Assembly (NCBI RefSeq): GCF_042453785.1
Contig: NC_091670.1
Span: 38,947,501 to 39,011,500, forward strand
Source of the DNA: Malus domestica
Lineage: Eukaryota > Streptophyta > Magnoliopsida > Rosales > Rosaceae
Length of the DNA: 64,000 nucleotides
Direction of reading: 5' to 3'
Shown: one piece after another, positions 58,556 through 64,000 of the stretch
Layout: the number at the start of each line of letters is the position of its first letter
Numbering within the stretch: the stretch's first letter is position 1
Translations under genes and position numbers: made by a program
Notes under the pieces: generated by a model
Databases searched by the model: none
Told to the model about the DNA's origin: nothing
The model's input: only the letters and a program-made list of their open reading frames with translations

Positions 58556-60431
58556 TCATGGCCTTGTCAAGATGACTATAGATTCCCACTCCAGGCTACA
58601 TATAACATCCTGCGCAGCAAAATGTGGAACTGGTAAGAAACGTAACTTTTTACACTTCTTCGAGCACGTTTTCTTTTATTAACAGATTAAACACATTAAA
58701 AAGGTCAGAAAACCATATGTATTCGTGGAGAACAGAGAGAAATTGGTAAAATTCTACTTACAGAAGGATATTGCCGGTCTATGTCAAAGCTGTTGATTGC
58801 ACAAGGTTCTGCCAGGAGCTCGATGGGTTCCTCACCTAAACAGGTTCGGGCAATTTGAAACTATAAGTCCCATATCAAGTTTCAAGAATATATTGTTTTA
58901 CAAATGGTCAGTTCGTTCGAAAATAAAGAAGCTATCAGCCATGACAGGTTGCCATCCAACAATTTAGCACAAAGGACCATGCCTTGTTCAACAACAGCAA
59001 GGATACCGTCTTCTGAACATATCATAGTAGGTAAGATACGTGAAGAAACATTTCCCACATTCGAAGACTTTGCATAGTGGTCGTACTGAACCTCCCAAAC
59101 CTCACTTTCGCATGGTGAATGGGTTGCTTCACCTGCCCCAACCCCAGAAAGAAGGATTGGCTGCTGTGGCCACCTAAGATCCCATGCAAATACAGTCCCT
59201 AAAGAACCTCCAGCCTGTAAGTATGAGAAAATTGTAAAGACAGCATGAGGTTATTCTTTTGGGTCTGTAACATAAGACTTGAGCAAAAGCCAGCAATGAA
59301 TATATACACAGCACATCATTGTGTAAGCAACATTTAACACATTAGATGCATTCTCAATGCACGCAATATCCCTAACATTCGACAGGAGAAGGCATTATCG
59401 ATTTCAAAAAGGCATCCAAGACAAAAAACAAATGGAAAATTACCAAACAAGTGTGCTTTCTCGAAGGATGGATATCAATTGAATGTACAATCCCTGGAGT
59501 TGACGGTTGAGACCTGCAACATTTCCAACAAGCAAAAGCTTAATCAACCTACATCCGGCACCAGAGAAGAACAAAACCGAATCTTTCTGAAGAATTCCTT
59601 ACTTACTCAACTCAAAATATAACTACATTACGTTTAGCAAAGGACTTACTGAGCTAATTGCAGATATCATTAAACATGAGTAAATTCTTAAAACAAGATA
59701 GATGTCAATATGTTATAACTCGATGTCCACCATACAAATCCAATCTAGCATAATCAGTAGAGCAAATGAGACAAAGATAAATGAAAATTTAAGCCCAAAA
59801 ATGCTCACCAGCCACCCTTAAATTGAGAAACCGCCCCGCCGTGCTTCCTCTGATCCCACCACTGGAGGCTAAACCCATATCCACCAGTAGCAAACTCACT
59901 CGGAGATGCCCATTTCGCCGCGGTAAACGAAACCAAGCCGCCGCTGTCGAAAACTCGCCGGTAGCTCAACTCAGAGTCCCCTAAACTTACCAAATTGACC
60001 CTCCCATCTTCCCCAACACTCACACACTCCGACCCACCATCCATAACATCCACACAAGAAATGGGTCCCTCGTGTGACTCCTTTTCGGGCACCGAAAGCT
60101 CCGATTGGAGATACGCAGGGTCCATTGAATCGCCGTACAAGATATGGAGGGAGCCGGAAAATGTCGCGGCGGCGACGAGAGGTTTGTGGTGGGATTGGGA
60201 GGTTTTGAGGGAGGAAATTCGGGAGGGCGAGACCCATTGAGATTGCGGGGTTAGGGTTGCTGAGTTCGGAGTGAAAGAATGGGTCTCTACGGAGGAAGAG
60301 TCGGAATCGGAGTCGAAAACTGCAATAACGGCGAGGCGGTCCAAGGCGGAGAGAGGCGGAAGCCACCGGACTGAGTCTATGTACTTGGATTGTGGGAGCC
60401 GGTGGATCTGCGGAGGCTCTGAGATCGGCAT
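58556..60431 (-). CDS. NUP43: Nucleoporin NUP43 (WD40 protein)
   Basis: Five exons in frame: 60431-59809, 59513-59444, 59214-58983, 58835-58762, 58609-58556, giving 350 aa. NUP43 is a WD40 beta-propeller subunit of the NUP107-160 (Y) complex of the nuclear pore. The Arabidopsis counterpart is At4g30840. WD-like segments: GPISCVDVMDGGSECVSVGE-DGRVN, AAKWASPSEFATGGYGFSLQ-WWDQR, GIVHSIDIHPSRKHTCL, GTVFAWDLRWPQ and EVWEVQYDHY. The C-terminal EPIELLAEPCAINSFDIDRQ and DVICSLEWESIVILTRP are strongly family-like. All introns are GT-AG except that after exon 3, where the frame and the conserved VVEQ-G-EEPIELL junction require the donor CAAG|GCATGG (GC at 58982-58981). Confidence 0.92.
58836..58982 (-). 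other. Probable GC-AG intron of NUP43
   Basis: 147-bp intron with a GC donor (CAAG|GCATGG) and a TTTAG acceptor before GTGAGGAACCC. Nearby GT donors give the wrong frame for the conserved C-terminal sequence. GC-AG introns make up about 1% of plant introns, and the CAAG before GC matches the strong exon-side consensus such donors need, though the intron side (GCATGG) is weak. Confidence 0.7.
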
Positions 60432-60790
60432 TGTTTAATGTTTAGGGTTTAGGGAAAGATAGGAAATTCAGATAGGACAAGAGATTTGGGAAAATCTGCA
60501 GGGACGACAGATTTAAAATTAAAAGCGAACGCTATGGTTGCAGCAGTCACCATTTGGGTGGGGCATTTGGGTGGGGGTGGGGGTACAATTATAATGGGGA
60601 GTTTTAACGAAAAATGCTTGGTACTATTTATTTTTAACCATAAGGACATTTTATGTATGAAAAATCTATAATAGATCAAACTCTTCTCTTTATTTACTCT
60701 TATGCCATTACATGCAGACCACAACGATGTTGACATTTCTGTCTGGAAATACATTATGATGTTATTCATCTTATGCTAATTTACAGCTAG
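60432..60790. other. NUP43 promoter region with MITE fragment
   Basis: A 360-bp gap between the NUP43 start and the pararetrovirus fossil. At 60597-60640 'ggagttttaacgaaaaatgc..gtactattta' matches the terminal part of MITE family A (2738, 29081). So the NUP43 promoter is squeezed between a MITE remnant and viral DNA. Confidence 0.5.
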
Positions 60791-63700
60791 TTCTTCAGGC
60801 TTCCATCATGTTGTCGATGTTATGCAGCTCTTCTTCTGACAAATTATTCCAATACTGTTCATCGCCTTCTACTAGCTCCGCATCTCTTTCTCTATCTTCT
60901 TTCACCTTGTAATATATTTCCGCTGTTCCTTCTTTGAAATTTGAGGGCTTCCAATAAGGCTGATGACTGATTCTTGTCTTGCTGTAAATATACATCTCTT
61001 CTTCTTCTGCTACTAGTACCATATCATACCTAAAATCTTCAAACTCATCTAAAGCAAACATTTGGATCCCTCTAAATTTTAAAATATCTTTGTATGAAAG
61101 AGTCCACCTATGTGAGGAGATATGGTTTAGTCTAAAGGACTCTTCATTGATCATAGCTATATGCCTAGCTTTCTCCTTATGCATGTGTACATACCAATAT
61201 GGAGGACTACTAATAAAACTTATGCAAATTTCTTTCCACCTTTCTAGATAGTCTTCTGCTACTTTAATAAGCTTTTCAGGAAATGATTCTAGTTGAGAAA
61301 TACGGTTAATAAATATTTTATTGAGATAACCAAACTCTAATAGTAAGGCAGGGGTAACTTCTACCTCATTATGCTTTTTCTGATGCTCATAACTAAAATG
61401 CCATGATTTAAAATCTCTCATGTCAATCCTGGCCACAGCTACGCTAACCTCTGGTTTACAAATACAATTCTCTGTACTATCACAAAGACATGGAGGATAC
61501 ATCTTTGTAATAATATTCATCCCTGGTTTTGGATCAAAGATGGACTGATACAAGGCGCATTGTAATTGTAATTGTAACTCTTTCATGGACTGTGATGCTC
61601 TGCTCAGGATCTCATTTTGCATATCTGTTGGCATTATTCTTAGTTTTGCATATCTGAAGATATATTCCTAAGAAAACTTTCATATTTTTCTTGTTTTTCT
61701 TTGTCACTCAGAACCTGATGCTGATCATTACTTTGATGTTGCTCCATTTCAACGTCTTCTTCTAAGAGCTCAATCTTAATTTCTTCTATGGGTTCATTAG
61801 CCTCTTGCTCTATGGGTTCAATAACCTCTTTTCCTTTATTCTTATGCTGATCAATTTCTAAACCTATTTTTAATTCTCTTTTCAAGGTGTCGCTTGCCTT
61901 TTACTGCATTCTAAGAGATTGGAGTTCTTGGTTCATTTTGGTAAACTTACCAAGTAATGACTCATGGTCCCTAGAAATGGCTTGAAGATTGTGCTCAAGA
62001 GAATGAATATGCTGTTGGTTTTTGTGGAAATTAAAATTAAAGCTATCAAACTCTTGTTCCAAAGCTCTAATTAATTTTTCATGACCTAACCTCATGCTTG
62101 GCTGCTTAATTTGGATATTCCAGAAATTATCTAAGAGAACCTGCTGCCTATCAGAAAGCCCCGGTACCCTTGACCTGTATCTCAAAGTTGGATTTCTGAT
62201 TCCTTCAACAATATTGCCATTAAAGTTGAACGTGGGTACTGGTGGTGATGCTGGTCTACTCATGCTATTTTGAAATCCACTGAATGGTGGAGGTTGATGG
62301 TGCATCATCATGCCATTGAAAGAAACTCTTCTGCCTTGCGGCCTTGTGCTATTTGCTGATGATGGTCCACGATATTCCATACCTGTTCAACAAATTAATC
62401 TTGATAAGATATCAGCTAATGTATTGTCATTACCTTTTATATGTTCAAAAATTGGTTTAAAACCATTTCCTGTAATTGAATCAACAAAATTAACCCATCT
62501 TCGGACTGCCTGTTTATTAGCATGTATCTTGTTATAATGAGAAACTATATTTTGACAATTTGTTCTAATCGTAAATACTTCATTATGTAAAAATAAAGAA
62601 AATGCTTCAAGTGAATTAATTATCCCTAAAATTTCTAAATCTGTTGATGGTAATCTTGACTGTACATCACTAAACTTTCCTGAGGAATATCTACAAACTT
62701 GTTCGTCAGACTTTGTAGACTCCCTATGCCTTTTCTAATATAGTATATCTGCCCATCCTAATGATGAAGCATCTGTTTCGACTATCTTGTAACTATCATC
62801 TAATGGTAATGTTAATGGCTTAAGTTTAGTAATTTCTTCTTTTATTTTTTGAACTAATTTAATATCTTCACTATTAAAATATTTTTGTCCTGTTTTGCAA
62901 GTTTTACTATGTAATACTGCTATTTTTCTTCCTAAATCAGGGATAAAATTTCTTGCATAATTTAGCAATCCTAAAAATGCTTGTAACTGTTTCTTATCTT
63001 CTAATTTATCTGGAAATTCTAACACCTTTTTAGCTATATGATCTTGTAATTGGATTGTACCTGACTTGATATACATTCCTAAAAATTCTATATCTTGCTT
63101 TTCTAATGCTATTTTATTTTTGCTAATTACAATTCCATTATTGATAAATTCTTGTAATACTATCTCTAAATGATTCCTATGTTCATTTTTATTTTTACTA
63201 TGTACTAGAATATCATCTACATAAACACTACAAAAATTATCATATTTCTTGAAAATTTGGTCCATCTTTCTTTGAAAGATTGATGGAGCATTTTTAAGTC
63301 CAAATGGCATAACGAGCCACTCAAAATGTCCTTCTGGACAAGTAAAGGCTGTCCACTCAGTTGATTCTTCTGCTAATCTTATTTGCCAAAAACCTGATTT
63401 ACAATCAAATTTGCTAAAATATTTACTCTCTTGAATTTTGTTTATAAGCTCATCCTTATTTGGTAATTTATAACTATCTTCGTATGTATTATCATTTAAT
63501 CTCTTATAATTATAAACTATTATAGCCTTACCTCTTTTTAATTCCGAATGTTTTCTTACAATAAATGCTGCTGATCTATGTCTAGACTTAGATGGTCTAA
63601 TTACTTTTAAATTTAACAACTCTTTTATTTGCTGCTCAAGCTCTTGTTTATCTATTAGACTACAAGGCATATCAGCCGTCTTAATGGTTAAATCTGGGTT

Positions 63701-64000
63701 AATTATATCTAATTTTGCTAGTATTTTATTTTTACTCCAATGTAACTGTGGGTCTTCTCCTATAATCCTAGTTTGTTCTGCTAATTGTAACAATTCTTCT
63801 AAACTCTTTGGTCTGTCTAACTGTAATATTTCTATACAGGTTCCTTCTTCTAAAATCGGGTATTCATGTTCAAAAATGTCTTCATCAAACTCTTCTACGT
63901 TATTATGCTCATCATTTTCTTTTGAGTTTTCTAAATGATAACTATCTTAGCCACTAGTCTCTTCTATACTTATGTTTTTGTATGCTTCTACAATATTACT
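60791..64000 (-). mobile_element. Endogenous pararetrovirus (Caulimoviridae), partial
   Basis: Minus-strand viral fossil cut by the window edge. From right to left: a protease/reverse transcriptase/RNase H region (about 64000-62390) with the RT signatures FDCKSGFWQIRL, MPFGLKNAPSIFQRKMD and YVDDILVHS, and RNase H-like sequence ending GNDNTLADILSRL. Then come reading frames at about 62380-61901, 61885-61640 and 61634-60795. The last encodes about 280 residues with no assigned function; the one at 62380 has a coiled-coil C-terminal part. RT followed at once by RNase H with no integrase, plus extra downstream frames, fits Caulimoviridae (a florendovirus- or petuvirus-like lineage; the genus is a guess) and excludes Ty3/gypsy. 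It is broken in a few places. No LTRs are expected and none are seen. Confidence 0.85.

Noticed and set aside
60795-64000. Ty3/gypsy retrotransposon
   Set aside because: RNase H is followed by other frames rather than integrase, and no LTR is seen; the RT and RNase H style is caulimovirid.

Overview
This is a plant nuclear chromosome segment, most likely from a Rosaceae tree of the apple/pear type (inference: general look of the genes and repeats; no marker here proves it). Intron-containing genes with GT-AG borders sit in AT-rich DNA full of retroelement fossils, MITEs and SINEs. No bacterial, organellar, rRNA, tRNA or CRISPR feature was seen.

Host genes, left to right: a divergent pair of DUF538 (SVB-like) genes (4755-6094); a decayed unknown gene (7165-7827); an RNA-binding UBA2C-like gene with a probable 3' UTR intron (9934-11389, minus); a two-exon armadillo-repeat gene (12296-15471, minus); a complete 14-exon autophagy E1 enzyme gene ATG7 (24649-28585, minus); a two-exon bHLH transcription factor with a 56-codon upstream ORF in its leader (29878-33097, minus); a RAD5A-like pseudogene split by a large insertion (about 35240-37400, minus); a five-exon gene for an unrecognised 377-aa acidic protein (51461-53271, plus); a 12-exon CofD/UPF0052-family gene like Arabidopsis MEE18 (53800-57270, plus); and a five-exon nucleoporin NUP43 gene with a probable GC-AG intron (58556-60431, minus). 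Exon borders were placed by hand from splice sites and reading frame, and each model closes in frame.

Mobile and viral fossils: a TRIM relic (about 521-998), a TRIM with a 5-bp target duplication (16633-17027), a 4.3-kb non-autonomous LTR element with 403-bp LTRs (19966-24310), a probable solo LTR (40839-43210), a nearly whole young Ty1/copia element (43643-50279), and part of an endogenous caulimovirid running off the right edge (about 60790-64000). There are also MULE-type MITEs with 9-bp target duplications, foldback elements, an Au-like SINE with 22-bp target duplications, and other MITEs.

The most striking object is the 19966-24310 LTR element. Its interior carries pieces of two unrelated host genes, a PHD-finger protein (At3g08020-like) and the N-terminal domain of an Alfin-like protein, head to tail on the strand the element would transcribe. 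The PHD-gene piece shows no visible intron. This looks like capture and shuffling of chromatin-reader exons by a retroelement. Next in interest are the bHLH upstream ORF, the NUP43 GC-AG intron, the split RAD5A pseudogene, and a small dispersed MITE family with copies beside several genes.
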